From Methanobacterium sp. (GTDB lineage: Archaea; Methanobacteriota; Methanobacteria; Methanobacteriales; Methanobacteriaceae): 25,621 bases of DNA. The stretch is from assembly GCA_015661405.1 (NCBI GenBank), contig JACWMK010000029.1, positions 1 through 25,621 on the forward strand. Reading direction: 5' to 3'. The translations under genes were made by a program, and so were the position numbers. This document shows, piece by piece, positions 7,706 through 15,844 of the stretch. The notes below the pieces were generated by a model. That model was not told the DNA's origin and made no database searches. It saw only the letters and a program-made list of their open reading frames with translations. Every line of letters starts with the position of its first letter. Position 1 is the stretch's first letter.

Positions 7706-9013
7706 ATGAAAATAAGTAAATTATTTTATTCAATGGTTATCTTAAATTTTTGTTATATAATGGACCGGTTAATTATACCATTATTCTCATTTTACAGAGT
7801 TAAAGAGAAGATTAGAACTATATTATCAATGGAATTATGGAGTAATACTAAATATGTTTTATTATATTTATTCCTGTTAGCTGTGCTGCTGCGTGTAATA
7901 GTATACTTTCTAATTCCATCACTTTATGGTTTACAAAGCGATTCTATAGGTTATTATATTAGCGCAGTCAATGGAGTGGAACATGGTGCTTTTTCAACTT
8001 ATTGGCCACCCGGATTTCCATTACTCATTTCATTATTCTTAATAATCTTTAAATCATATACTCTTCCAATTTTAACATTATTTTTAATAATTTTAGGTTC
8101 ATTATGTGGATTATTAGCATATTATATTTCATTAAAGTTATTTAAAAACAGGTTCGCGGCTTTATTAGCGTTCCTATTTATTTGTATACAGCCATCATTC
8201 TTAATACATTCACCACAATTATTATCTGATACATTCGCTGTAATGATAATGGGTATCGGTATATATTACATGTTAACGGATTATGAAAATCATAATCGCT
8301 ATATATCCTTATTAATAGGAGTATTAATTGGATTTCTAATTTTAATTAGACCGGATTATATATTCATGATTATAATTTACTTCATATTAATTACCATCTC
8401 GAATCACCTCTTAAAAATTAAATTAGAAAAATTAGCATTATTTACATTAGCTTTAATGTTAACTTTAACTCCATGGCTTATTTATACAAATGATATGATC
8501 GGTGAACCAGTGATATCAACTAATGGTGGGGTGAATTTTTATATTGGTAATAATCCTACTGCTGATGGTAGATACTCGGAACCTTACGGTTTAACAAGTA
8601 ATAATGAAGGATATAGTATAGCATTAAATTATATTTCCAATAATCCACTCTCCACCATATCATTATACTCGAAAAAACTAGCTTTATTAATTATTAGTCC
8701 TTATATTCTACCCTGGGAATTACCGGAACATCATTTCACAATTTCAGAACTTATTTACAGTTATGGGATGAATATTGGATTCCTAATCACGGAATTAATC
8801 GGACTTAGAGGATTACTATTAATAAAACAGAAACGATTACAATTATTCTTTATAAGCTTAATTATACTAATCAACTTAACATTAATTCCATTTTTTGTAG
8901 ATGGAAGATTAACACTACCAGAATTATTAATCTACGTGATATTCGGTAGTTACTATATTGCCCATGTCATAGAATTAACCCTGAAATCAGATAAAATAAA
9001 AAAAATTAATTAA
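7706..9013 (+). CDS. GT39/ArnT-like membrane glycosyltransferase
   Basis: The 435-residue product is an integral membrane protein with about nine to eleven hydrophobic helices and a GT-C fold like dolichyl-phosphate-mannose protein mannosyltransferase/ArnT (PMT_2). The first extracellular loop carries LQSDSIGYY with acidic D79, the usual catalytic position, followed by YWPPGFPLLISL (99-110), the family's loop-helix motif. A C-terminal external region (NGGVNFYIGNNPTADGRYSEPYG) is also typical. These enzymes use a lipid-linked sugar to glycosylate proteins or lipids on the outer face, so a role in surface glycoprotein or envelope decoration is likely. The start lacks a clear ribosome site; the ATG gives a 50-residue N-terminal region before the conserved part, so a later start is possible. 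The composition shifts from G-balanced to C-rich along the gene. Confidence 0.85.
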   Translation: MKISKLFYSMVILNFCYIMDRLIIPLFSFYRVKEKIRTILSMELWSNTKYVLLYLFLLAVLLRVIVYFLIPSLYGLQSDSIGYYISAVNGVEHGAFSTYWPPGFPLLISLFLIIFKSYTLPILTLFLIILGSLCGLLAYYISLKLFKNRFAALLAFLFICIQPSFLIHSPQLLSDTFAVMIMGIGIYYMLTDYENHNRYISLLIGVLIGFLILIRPDYIFMIIIYFILITISNHLLKIKLEKLALFTLALMLTLTPWLIYTNDMIGEPVISTNGGVNFYIGNNPTADGRYSEPYGLTSNNEGYSIALNYISNNPLSTISLYSKKLALLIISPYILPWELPEHHFTISELIYSYGMNIGFLITELIGLRGLLLIKQKRLQLFFISLIILINLTLIPFFVDGRLTLPELLIYVIFGSYYIAHVIELTLKSDKIKKIN

Positions 9014-9136
9014 TTAAAAATAGTTTTAAATTTTTGGTAAAACTTTATAAACTAACTCCACACTATGATATATAATAATTATCATTAAACTTTATCTGAG
9101 AATAAATTATAACAAAAAAAAAGGAATACTAATACT

Positions 9137-9310
9137 ATGGATACTAAAAAAATATTAAACTACTTAAGATTAGGATCATTGAATCGTGGAATAACGAAAC
9201 AGGACATCTTAACTGTAGTTGTATTATTCATCCTCCTACGAATAATCATGTACGCATTAAACCCAACAACTACTGGTTCCCAATCATTAAGTTTCCTAAA
9301 CCATTTATAA
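9137..9310 (+). CDS. Small single-pass membrane protein (57 aa)
   Basis: A frame from ATG 9137 to TAA 9310 encodes 57 residues beginning MDTKKILNYLRLGSLNRG, followed by one hydrophobic helix (DILTVVVLFILLRIIMYAL) and a polar tail. Positive charges before the helix suggest a cytoplasmic N-terminus. Codon choice (ATC, CTC, CTA, AAC) matches the neighbouring C-rich genes. No strong ribosome site is seen; AAGGA lies about 15 bases upstream. It follows the GT39 gene on the same strand at 123 bases and could belong with it. No family is recognised. Confidence 0.5.
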   Translation: MDTKKILNYLRLGSLNRGITKQDILTVVVLFILLRIIMYALNPTTTGSQSLSFLNHL

Positions 9311-9373
9311 AAAAAAATTTTATTTAAAAAAAATATATATAAATCTCTTTTTTTATATTTCCATTTTATATAT

Positions 9374-9988
9374 TTATTTTCCGAGTCCCAGCATTGCACC
9401 ATACTTTGAATAAACTTCATTGATAAGCTCATCTGAGTTAGGATTATTCCAATCATGCATCCATTCAGACACTAATGATTCAAGAGTAATTGGGATAACA
9501 CCTGCTTGCAGCATTCTCTCGACACCATACTTATGAGCATCCACGGTAGAATCCCCAGCAGCATCAATTAATCCATAAATTTCATAACCTTCCCTTAAAC
9601 CATGAAGTGCAGTGTAAGTAAAGCACATGCTAGTCCATAATCCTGAGATAACCATCTTATTTCGTTCAGTACTCATGACAGCTTTCCATGTACTATTATC
9701 TTCAAAAGCATCAAAACTAGGCACTACCCGTGCAAATACCTCCTGATCTGGGAATAAATCTGCAACTTCACTAATAAAATCTCCATTCAATTGAGGATTA
9801 ATAGTAGATAAAACAACAGGAATATCTAAAATACTAGCAGCTTTAGCAGCGCAGAAAGCAGCAATAGTAATTAAAGTCTTATCACCTGAAGAAATACTTT
9901 TAATCATCGCCGGTTGATAATCCACTAAAACCAAAACACTATTCTCATCAGTTAATAACTCAAATTTACCATCATCCAAATTAACCAT
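9374..9988 (-). CDS. Isochorismatase-fold cysteine hydrolase (YcaC-like)
   Basis: The 204-residue product has the isochorismatase-like alpha/beta fold. LVLVDYQ at 19-25 provides the catalytic Asp (D23), and ISGLWTSMCFTYTALHGLREGYEIYGLIDAAGD holds the nucleophilic Cys C122. The lysine of the usual Asp-Lys-Cys triad is not obvious; the segment where it is expected reads FARVVPSFDAF with R87. The long, YcaC-type C-terminal part (VDAHKYGVERMLQAGVIPITLESLVSEW) is present. Relatives hydrolyse amides, imides or vinyl ethers; the substrate here is unknown. TTGGGGGGATAG about 10 bases upstream is a strong ribosome site for the ATG. It is convergent with the 57-residue membrane peptide. Confidence 0.88.
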   Translation of the reverse strand: MVNLDDGKFELLTDENSVLVLVDYQPAMIKSISSGDKTLITIAAFCAAKAASILDIPVVLSTINPQLNGDFISEVADLFPDQEVFARVVPSFDAFEDNSTWKAVMSTERNKMVISGLWTSMCFTYTALHGLREGYEIYGLIDAAGDSTVDAHKYGVERMLQAGVIPITLESLVSEWMHDWNNPNSDELINEVYSKYGAMLGLGK

Positions 9989-10496
9989 CTAAAACTATCC
10001 CCCCAATATAAAAAAAATTTTTACACCTCTAAAATGAAATATTCAAAATAATTTTGATTTCATAAAAAAAATGTTTTAAATTCCTTTAATGAGAAAAAAA
10101 AATAATAAGACTTATTGAATTATAAAAAAAAAAATTTAAGGAATATTTTTTTACAAAATCATTTTTTTTTATTAGTATATTACTCATCAATAATAAAATT
10201 TATGAAATAATTTTTACTATAACCCCCACAAAAAAATGTTTTTAAAAATTTCAATTTAATTTATAAAAAAAAAATATTTGGAATTTATAAAATCAATATC
10301 AAGAATTAATTTATTTCAAATAGTAGCATATAATAAAATTTATTAAATTATTTTTAAGGGAAAATGTTTTTATACAGACTTATCATATATACAAGAGGTT
10401 AAAAGAAAATTTTCACATTTTTTTAGATTAATTAAATTATTTAGAAGCCTAAATAAAAAAAAAATTTTTTTTATTTTATAAGGGAGCAATAAATAT
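9989..10496. other. AT-rich intergenic region upstream of purA
   Basis: About 500 bases between divergent genes consist mostly of A and T runs, including A10T8 at 10455-10472 just before the purA ribosome site. A TTTTTATACA stretch at 10367-10376 is the best TATA-like candidate for purA, giving a leader of about 100 bases. No gene is seen. Confidence 0.4.
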
Positions 10497-11519
10497 ATGA
10501 CATGTAATGTACTAGTTGGAGGAGGATGGGGTGATGAAGGTAAAGGAAAATGTATCACCTACCTCTGTTACAACGATAAACCTAATATTATAGCAAGAGC
10601 AGGCGTAGGACCCAATGCAGGGCACTCTGTAGAATTCCATGGAGAAAAATATGGTTTAAGATTAATACCATCAGGCTTCTTCCACAAAGATGCTAGACTC
10701 CTAATAGGAGCAGGTGTATTAGTGGATCCCACAGTATTCCTCTATGAATTAGATTACCTAGATAAATATAACGTTAGAAGTAGAACTTACGCTGATTATC
10801 GTTGCGCCATCATAGAAGAAAAACATCGAGAACAAGATCAAGCCTCAGATTACCTATCCAAAAAAATTGGAAGCACCGGAACAGGCTGCGGACCCGCCAA
10901 TGCCGACCGAGTAATGCGAGTCGCCAAACTTGCAGGTGAAATAGAGGAAATGAAAGGACACACCACAGATGTACCCTTAGAAATAAACACGGCATTAGAT
11001 AATGATAAAGATGTATTCATTGAAGGTAGTCAAGGATTCGGACTCTCACTCTACTATGGAACCTACCCCTATGTAACTAGTAAAGACACTACCGCCAGCA
11101 CCGCCGCCGCTGATGTTGGTGTAGGACCCACACGAATAGATGAAGTTATAGTAGTATTCAAATCATATATAACCCGCGTAGGGCAGGGGCCATTTAAAAC
11201 TGAAATCACTCAAATTGAAGCAGAAAATATGGATATTGAAGAATACGGTACAGTAACCGGCCGAAGACGACGAGTAGGTTTATTCGATATGGATTTAGCT
11301 CGAGAATCCTGCATGATAAACGGCGCCACTCAAATAGCTTTAACCTGTGTAGATCGTTTATATCCTAAATGTGAACGTGTAAAAGATTATAATCGCCTAT
11401 CACCTGAAATAAAAAAATTTATTAACGAAATTGAAGGTGAAACAGGCGTTCCAGTAACTATAATCTCCACAGGACCCGACCTCGAGGATACTATTGATTT
11501 ACGCAGTGAATTACTCTAA
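10497..11519 (+). CDS. purA: Adenylosuccinate synthetase
   Basis: PurA joins IMP and aspartate with GTP to make adenylosuccinate in AMP synthesis. The 340-residue length is the short archaeal form (bacterial enzymes are about 430). Visible motifs are GGGWGDEGKGK at 8-18 with catalytic D13, GPNAGH at 38-43 with catalytic H43, STGTGCGPANADRVMRVAKLA around 126-146, the GSQG loop, TSKDTTASTAAADVGVGP, and GTVTGRRRRVGLFD with the substrate/GTP arginines. GGGAG about 14 bases before the ATG serves as the ribosome site. It seems to be transcribed alone. Codon use is richer in C than in the genes at the left of the window. Confidence 0.97.
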   Translation: MTCNVLVGGGWGDEGKGKCITYLCYNDKPNIIARAGVGPNAGHSVEFHGEKYGLRLIPSGFFHKDARLLIGAGVLVDPTVFLYELDYLDKYNVRSRTYADYRCAIIEEKHREQDQASDYLSKKIGSTGTGCGPANADRVMRVAKLAGEIEEMKGHTTDVPLEINTALDNDKDVFIEGSQGFGLSLYYGTYPYVTSKDTTASTAAADVGVGPTRIDEVIVVFKSYITRVGQGPFKTEITQIEAENMDIEEYGTVTGRRRRVGLFDMDLARESCMINGATQIALTCVDRLYPKCERVKDYNRLSPEIKKFINEIEGETGVPVTIISTGPDLEDTIDLRSELL

Positions 11520-11620
11520 AAAAAAACCTTTTACATATTTTTTAATTAAATTTTTTTTTAAATAAATGGAGATATTGTAATACTTTCATTAAAGAATTTT
11601 CTAATTTATAAAAATTGCTA

Positions 11621-11640
11621 AGGTACCGTTAAGGGTACTT
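11621..11640. repeat. Short hairpin downstream of purA
   Basis: AGGTACC (11621-11627) and GGTACTT (11634-11640) can pair over 7 bases with one G-T pair and a 6-base loop, about 100 bases after the purA stop. It lacks an immediate T run, so it is not a classic terminator. It could be a chance structure. Confidence 0.25.
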
Positions 11641-12722
11641 TAAGGAATCTGAAAAAGAATTAACAGACGTTATTTTAATCTTTATCGGATTCAAAATACT
11701 CAGTTTCCTGATTTTTTTTTTATTTTATTTTTTACATTCAATTATAATACTTTTTCTAATTATTTTCCAAAATATTTCTTCTATTAACTGTAAAAATTAT
11801 ATATTATGATCCCTGCATTAATCTCACAAATTCAATGATCTATACTTTCATCCACTAAAAAAAATCTCTCCTTCATTTCTAATAAATTTAAATCTAAAAA
11901 AAAAACTTTTAAAAAAAATAAATGTCACTGGTTACACTGTTTGGTTGGCGTAAAACAGGCCCGTCAGACCATAAATAACTGCAATAGCCGGTCATCCACA
12001 CGAAAATCTTTAATTTTAATTAAACATCCATTTCTTTAAGCTCCCCTCTAAAATATTCTTAAAATATATGTATTTAAAGTTTCAAAAAATCCAATTTTTA
12101 CTAACTCTTCTCTATACTATATACATTACCCGTATGACGGATTGCTTAACATACTCGGAAATAAAATTAAATCCCTAATATTATCTTAAATAATGATATA
12201 TCCAGTTAATATACTCTATTTTCATGAATTTACAAACTAATGGAGAATTCAATATAAAATTATATAAAAAAAATAAAATTTTACCTGATATCTGACTATA
12301 AAAACTGAAGAATACTTTATATCTTCAAATACTTAAATTTTATGAATATATAGTCCCCGTACTTCCAGAGGCCCACACAATAACACCATAAAACACTAAA
12401 TGTAATCACGAATATACGAGCTGCAAATGAAAATTTACCTGACAAACTTATTGCTAGTATGAACTTAAAAGAAAATAGAATAACATTCCTGGCGGAATAA
12501 AACCAACCCGTTATAAAACAAATGGAAAACGGAACATAAAACATGGAAAACACAACACTATCATATAACTTTTACAGGCCCCTAAATAATCTATAATTGA
12601 TTCTTTTTTTACATAAATTTTTTATACTATTTAACACCATAATATACTTAATATAATAAAACCATTCTCCCACATTAAATTCGGTTTTATTTTTTTCTAA
12701 TTATTTATAATAAAATTTTTAG

Positions 12723-12730
12723 TTTATAAA
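12723..12730 (+). promoter_or_regulatory. Candidate TATA box for ectA
   Basis: TTTATAAA lies 82 bases upstream of the ectA ATG and fits an archaeal TATA box, implying a leader of roughly 50-60 bases. A second candidate, TTTATAG, lies near 12751. The choice rests on the motif alone. Confidence 0.35.
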
Positions 12731-12811
12731 ACCCCTAAATTATCACATTATTTATAGCATTAAATTATTTATTTCAAATATTTTTTTTTTTTATCATAAA
12801 GAAAATGTAAA

Positions 12812-13333
12812 ATGGGATTCTCTGTTAGTATGAGTACTGTAATTAGGAAACCAGAATTAACTGATGGTCAATTAATTTATGATTTAGCTAGGATAAGTAA
12901 GCCATTAGACCTTAACTCATTATACAGTTACCTATTAATATCAGCACACTTTAACCAGACTAGCGCAGTCGCTGAAAACAATCATGGCCTAGTGGGTTAT
13001 GTTTCAGGTTACCTTCACCCACAACATGATGATACACTCTTCATCTGGCAGATTGCAGTAAACCCCCTTATGAGGGGCAGAGGATTAGCAATCCATATGC
13101 TACAAAATATACTCGAACGTGAAGAATTAATTAATATCAAATTTATAGAAGCCACAGTTACACCATCCAATAAAATAAGCAGGAAATTATTCCAACGATT
13201 AGCTGAACAATTAAAAGCAGAGTATAAGGAATCCCATTTTCTAGATAAAGAATTATTCGGCGATTCTAATCATGAGGAGGAGAAGCTATTACGCATTGGA
13301 CCCATTAATCCTCCCTTAAATAACAGGATTTAA
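12812..13333 (+). CDS. ectA: L-2,4-diaminobutyrate N-acetyltransferase
   Basis: EctA acetylates L-2,4-diaminobutyrate at the gamma amine using acetyl-CoA, the second step of ectoine synthesis. The 173-residue product has the GNAT fold. The family-specific opening IRKPELTDGQLIYDLARISKPLDLNSLYSYLLISAHF and FIWQIAVNPLMRGRGLAIHMLQNIL are seen, with the acetyl-CoA loop RGRGLA and the following ATVTPSNKISRKLFQRLA. ATG at 12812 and ATG at 12830 are both possible, and neither has a clear ribosome site; conservation begins at about the second. It is the first gene of ectABC, but 90 bases with an A11T6 run separate it from ectB, so the three may not be one tight transcript. An aspartokinase (ask_ect) or ectR/ectD gene is not present here. 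Confidence 0.93.
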   Translation: MGFSVSMSTVIRKPELTDGQLIYDLARISKPLDLNSLYSYLLISAHFNQTSAVAENNHGLVGYVSGYLHPQHDDTLFIWQIAVNPLMRGRGLAIHMLQNILEREELINIKFIEATVTPSNKISRKLFQRLAEQLKAEYKESHFLDKELFGDSNHEEEKLLRIGPINPPLNNRI

Positions 13334-13423
13334 CGTTTATTAAATATTAAAAAAAAAAATTTTTTAGGTTAAAATATTTTTTTTTTATAAAAGAAAAATA
13401 TTAGGATTTGGTGTTAAAAAGTT

Positions 13424-14713
13424 ATGAAAACCTTTAAAAACCTTGAATCAGAAGTAAGGAGTTACGTACGCAGTTTCCCAGCAATCTTCCAACGAGCCAA
13501 AGGAGCGAAACTATACGATGAACAAGACAATGAATATATTGACTTCTTCGCCGGTGCCGGAGCTTTAAATTACGGACATAATAATCCACTAGTCTCAGAA
13601 GCATTAATTAAATATATACAAAACGATGGAATAATACATGGATTAGATAAAGCCACCACAGCTAAAAAGGAATTCCTAGAAACATTCCACAATATCATAC
13701 TAGAACCACGATATATGGAATATAAAATCCAATTCAGCGGACCCACTGGTACAGATGCTGTAGAGACCGCGTTAAAATTAGCTAGAATGGTGAAGGGCCG
13801 GTCAAATATCATCGCCTTCACCAACGCTTTCCATGGTTTAACTATGGGGTCCATGGCCATCACTGGTAACGCATTCTACCGGGATGAAGCATTCATAAAC
13901 CGTACTAACGTGCACTTTGCACCCTTCGATGGTTACTATGGGGAAGCTGATACAGCAGGATACCTTAGAAAATTACTAGAAGATACTAGTAGTGGATTAG
14001 ATTTACCCGCAGCAATGATACTAGAAACAGTACAAGCCGAAGGCGGAGTTAATATTGCAAGTAACCAATGGCTTCAAGATATCGAGCAAATATGCCGAGA
14101 TTTTGATATATTACTAATTATAGATGATATTCAAGTAGGTAACGGTAGAACTGGACCATTCTTCAGCTTTGAAGAAGCCGGCATAAACCCTGATATAATT
14201 ACATTAAGTAAATCCATTGGAGGAGGATTACCCTTAGCCATTATACTCATGAAAAACCAATATGATCAATGGAAACCAGGTGAACACACTGGCACCTTCC
14301 GAGGAAACAATCTAGCATTCGTAGCATCCACTAAATTATTAAGTTACTGGGAAACAGATAACTTAACTCAAGCCGTACATTACAAGGAAGAGATACTTAA
14401 AGAAAAATTAAATGAAATAATAGGTAAATATGATAATTTAAATGCCAGTATACGAGGTAAAGGCTTAATATATGGTTTACAAATACCATTATTAGGATTC
14501 TGCAGTGAAGTCAGTACTGAAGCCTTTAACCAGGGTTTACTCATTGAATTAGCCGGTTCAAATGACGATGTACTTAAATTCCTACCACCACTCACCATTG
14601 AAAAAGAATTACTAATAGATGGATTAAAAATAATAGATGAATCCATCGAAACCGTGCTCAATGAACGGGAATCAATAGTGGAAGGTAATAATCATGATAG
14701 TGAAAACAATTGA
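13424..14713 (+). CDS. ectB: Diaminobutyrate-2-oxoglutarate aminotransferase
   Basis: EctB transfers an amino group from glutamate to L-aspartate 4-semialdehyde to give 2,4-diaminobutyrate, the first dedicated ectoine step. The 429-residue product is a class-III PLP aminotransferase: FSGPTGTDAVETALKLAR at 104-121 (cofactor phosphate), IDDIQVGNGRTG at 233-244 with D234 for the pyridine nitrogen, LSKSIGGGLPLA at 261-272 with the Schiff-base lysine K263, and GTFRGNNLAFV. GGTG about 10 bases before the ATG serves as ribosome site. Its 3' end overlaps ectC by 20 bases, implying coupled translation. Membership in the EctB branch rather than other class-III enzymes is supported by the opening ESEVRSYVRSFPAIFQRAKGA and by ectA and ectC on either side. 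Confidence 0.96.
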   Translation: MKTFKNLESEVRSYVRSFPAIFQRAKGAKLYDEQDNEYIDFFAGAGALNYGHNNPLVSEALIKYIQNDGIIHGLDKATTAKKEFLETFHNIILEPRYMEYKIQFSGPTGTDAVETALKLARMVKGRSNIIAFTNAFHGLTMGSMAITGNAFYRDEAFINRTNVHFAPFDGYYGEADTAGYLRKLLEDTSSGLDLPAAMILETVQAEGGVNIASNQWLQDIEQICRDFDILLIIDDIQVGNGRTGPFFSFEEAGINPDIITLSKSIGGGLPLAIILMKNQYDQWKPGEHTGTFRGNNLAFVASTKLLSYWETDNLTQAVHYKEEILKEKLNEIIGKYDNLNASIRGKGLIYGLQIPLLGFCSEVSTEAFNQGLLIELAGSNDDVLKFLPPLTIEKELLIDGLKIIDESIETVLNERESIVEGNNHDSENN

Positions 14714-15086
14714 CGAAATATTAGATTCAGACCGTGAAGTTACAGCCCCTAATGGTAATTGGGTGAGTCGACGCTTACTACTAGATAATGATGGAATGGG
14801 ATTCTCATTCCATGAAACAATCATAAAGGCGGGTACTGAAACATTGATCCAGTATAAAAACCATTTAGAAGCCGTATACTGTGTAGAGGGTGAAGGGGAA
14901 ATAGAAACTACAGTGGATGGAAAAGTTTACCCCATTAAACCCGGTACAATGTATGCACTCAATAATCATGATAAACATTACCTAAGAGCCTTCAAAGAGG
15001 ATCTTAGATTGCTATGTGTATTCAACCCCCCATTAACTGGTGATGAAACACACGACGAGTATGGGTCCTATCCACTCCCAAAATAA
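14694..15086 (+). CDS. ectC: Ectoine synthase
   Basis: EctC closes N-gamma-acetyl-2,4-diaminobutyrate to ectoine with loss of water. The 130-residue cupin matches the family nearly throughout: DDGMGFSFHET-like DNDGMGFSFHET at 31-42, then KNHLEAVYCVEGEGEIET, then DGKVYPIKPGTMYALNNHDKHYLRA and LLCVFNPPLTGDETHDEYGSYPL. Iron ligands known from bacterial EctC (Glu, Tyr, His) correspond to E59, Y87 and H95, and all are present. The start overlaps the end of ectB by 20 bases, with GGAAGGT as ribosome site inside ectB. All catalytic positions I can place are intact, so a functional enzyme is likely. No hydroxylase gene (ectD) follows, so the expected product is ectoine, not hydroxyectoine. Confidence 0.97.
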   Translation: MIVKTIDEILDSDREVTAPNGNWVSRRLLLDNDGMGFSFHETIIKAGTETLIQYKNHLEAVYCVEGEGEIETTVDGKVYPIKPGTMYALNNHDKHYLRAFKEDLRLLCVFNPPLTGDETHDEYGSYPLPK

Positions 15087-15190
15087 TAAATAAATTATTT
15101 AAATTATTTAATGTAAAAAAACTAGATCTAATAATAAGATTTATAATTATAAAAAAAAATATTTATTAAGGTAGGGGGATTGAATTATAG

Positions 15191-15418
15191 ATGGTGGAGT
15201 TTGAATATGTTAAAGGTCAAGAGAAGCAGGTTGAAAAGAAGTATGACCAATTAAAGAAGCAAACAAAATCCTTAGAGAAAGAAGGTGATGTTACCCGTAT
15301 CAAAAAGAAATATCAAGAATTACTAGATAAAAAAAAGAATGGTGAAATCACCTGGATAGATGAAGAATTAATTAAAATCTACCAAGACTTCCTTAAACAT
15401 GATTTAAATAAAATATAA
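15191..15418 (+). CDS. Small charged coiled-coil protein
   Basis: The 75-residue product is rich in Lys, Glu and Gln with heptad-like spacing (KGQEKQVEKKYDQLKKQTKSLEKEGDVTRIKKKYQELLDKKKNGE), followed by a less charged ITWIDEELIKIYQDFLKHDL. GGGGGAT about 14 bases before the ATG is a plausible ribosome site. It follows ectC on the same strand after 104 bases with its own A/T run, so it may have its own promoter. No family is recognised and no membrane segment or signal peptide is seen. Whether it is connected to the ectoine genes is unknown. Confidence 0.7.
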   Translation: MVEFEYVKGQEKQVEKKYDQLKKQTKSLEKEGDVTRIKKKYQELLDKKKNGEITWIDEELIKIYQDFLKHDLNKI

Positions 15419-15621
15419 ATTCCTAAAAATATTTTTTTCTAATTTTTAATAATCTTATAACTTTTATTTTGCACTATTTATTTCTACCAAATAATTATTT
15501 TTCAAATTTTTTTTTTATTAACCCCTTCAACCTATAGTCTGGTTGTACATCTAAATGTGCTGAAAAAATTTATAAAATAAAAAAAAAATTTGTTTAATTA
15601 AAAAAAATTTAGAATAGAAAA

Positions 15622-15693
15622 TAGTCCCTAGCGGAGTCGAACCGCTGTCGAAAGGTCCAGGGCCTCACAGGATTACCACTACCCCAAGGGACT
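15622..15693 (-). tRNA. tRNA-Gln (anticodon CUG), unusual anticodon arm
   Basis: Read on the minus strand, 72 bases fold as a tRNA: acceptor AGTCCCT/AGGGACT with discriminator A, D-arm GGGT-AGTGGTAA-TCCT, T-arm AGCGG-TTCGACT-CCGCT, and variable CGAC. The D-arm and the A1-U72 acceptor ending are typical of archaeal tRNA-Gln. The anticodon loop reads CCCTGGA, placing CTG at 34-36, but position 33 is C where U is nearly universal. The anticodon stem TGAGG/CCTTT has a U27-U43 mismatch and a G28-U42 pair. No CCA is encoded, and a T-rich tail follows. It may be poorly functional, or a decaying second Gln tRNA. Confidence 0.8.
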
Positions 15694-15720
15694 AACACGA
15701 ATCATTTATCGTAACAGGTT

Positions 15721-15731
15721 AATATATTTAT
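15721..15731 (-). promoter_or_regulatory. TATA box of the tRNA gene
   Basis: On the minus strand AAATATATT with flanking A-rich BRE-like sequence lies about 28-38 bases upstream of the tRNA 5' end, the expected place for an archaeal promoter of a tRNA gene transcribed with almost no leader. Confidence 0.5.
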
Positions 15732-15844
15732 TGAAAAAAACCTACAAAAAATTAGAGATCTTATAATATTAATTTATACTTTTAAAAAAAGAAAATTATA
15801 GAATTCCAAAAAAAAAAAATTTATTTAAAGATTAAATTTTTTTT

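Larger units (their letters stand above)
11520..12811. other. 1.3-kb region without a convincing gene
   Basis: This stretch between purA and ectA has no long open frame with family resemblance. It is not uniform: islands near 11935-12000 and 12345-12560 have clearly higher GC than the A/T-run flanks, as decayed coding DNA would. The second island has a minus-strand frame of 78 residues (12317-12553, GTG start) with two hydrophobic stretches and no recognisable family. The first, read on the minus strand, gives AIAVIYGLTGLFYANQTV before a stop. A small imperfect hairpin follows purA. The ectA promoter is at the right end. Confidence 0.45.

Noticed and set aside
12317..12553. 78-residue minus-strand hydrophobic frame
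   Set aside because: It has a GTG start without a ribosome site and no recognisable family. It is kept only as a note in the gene-poor region because its GC is raised.
13336..13423. Gap between ectA and ectB as a sign of a missing gene
   Set aside because: Only 88 bases of A/T runs with no open frame.
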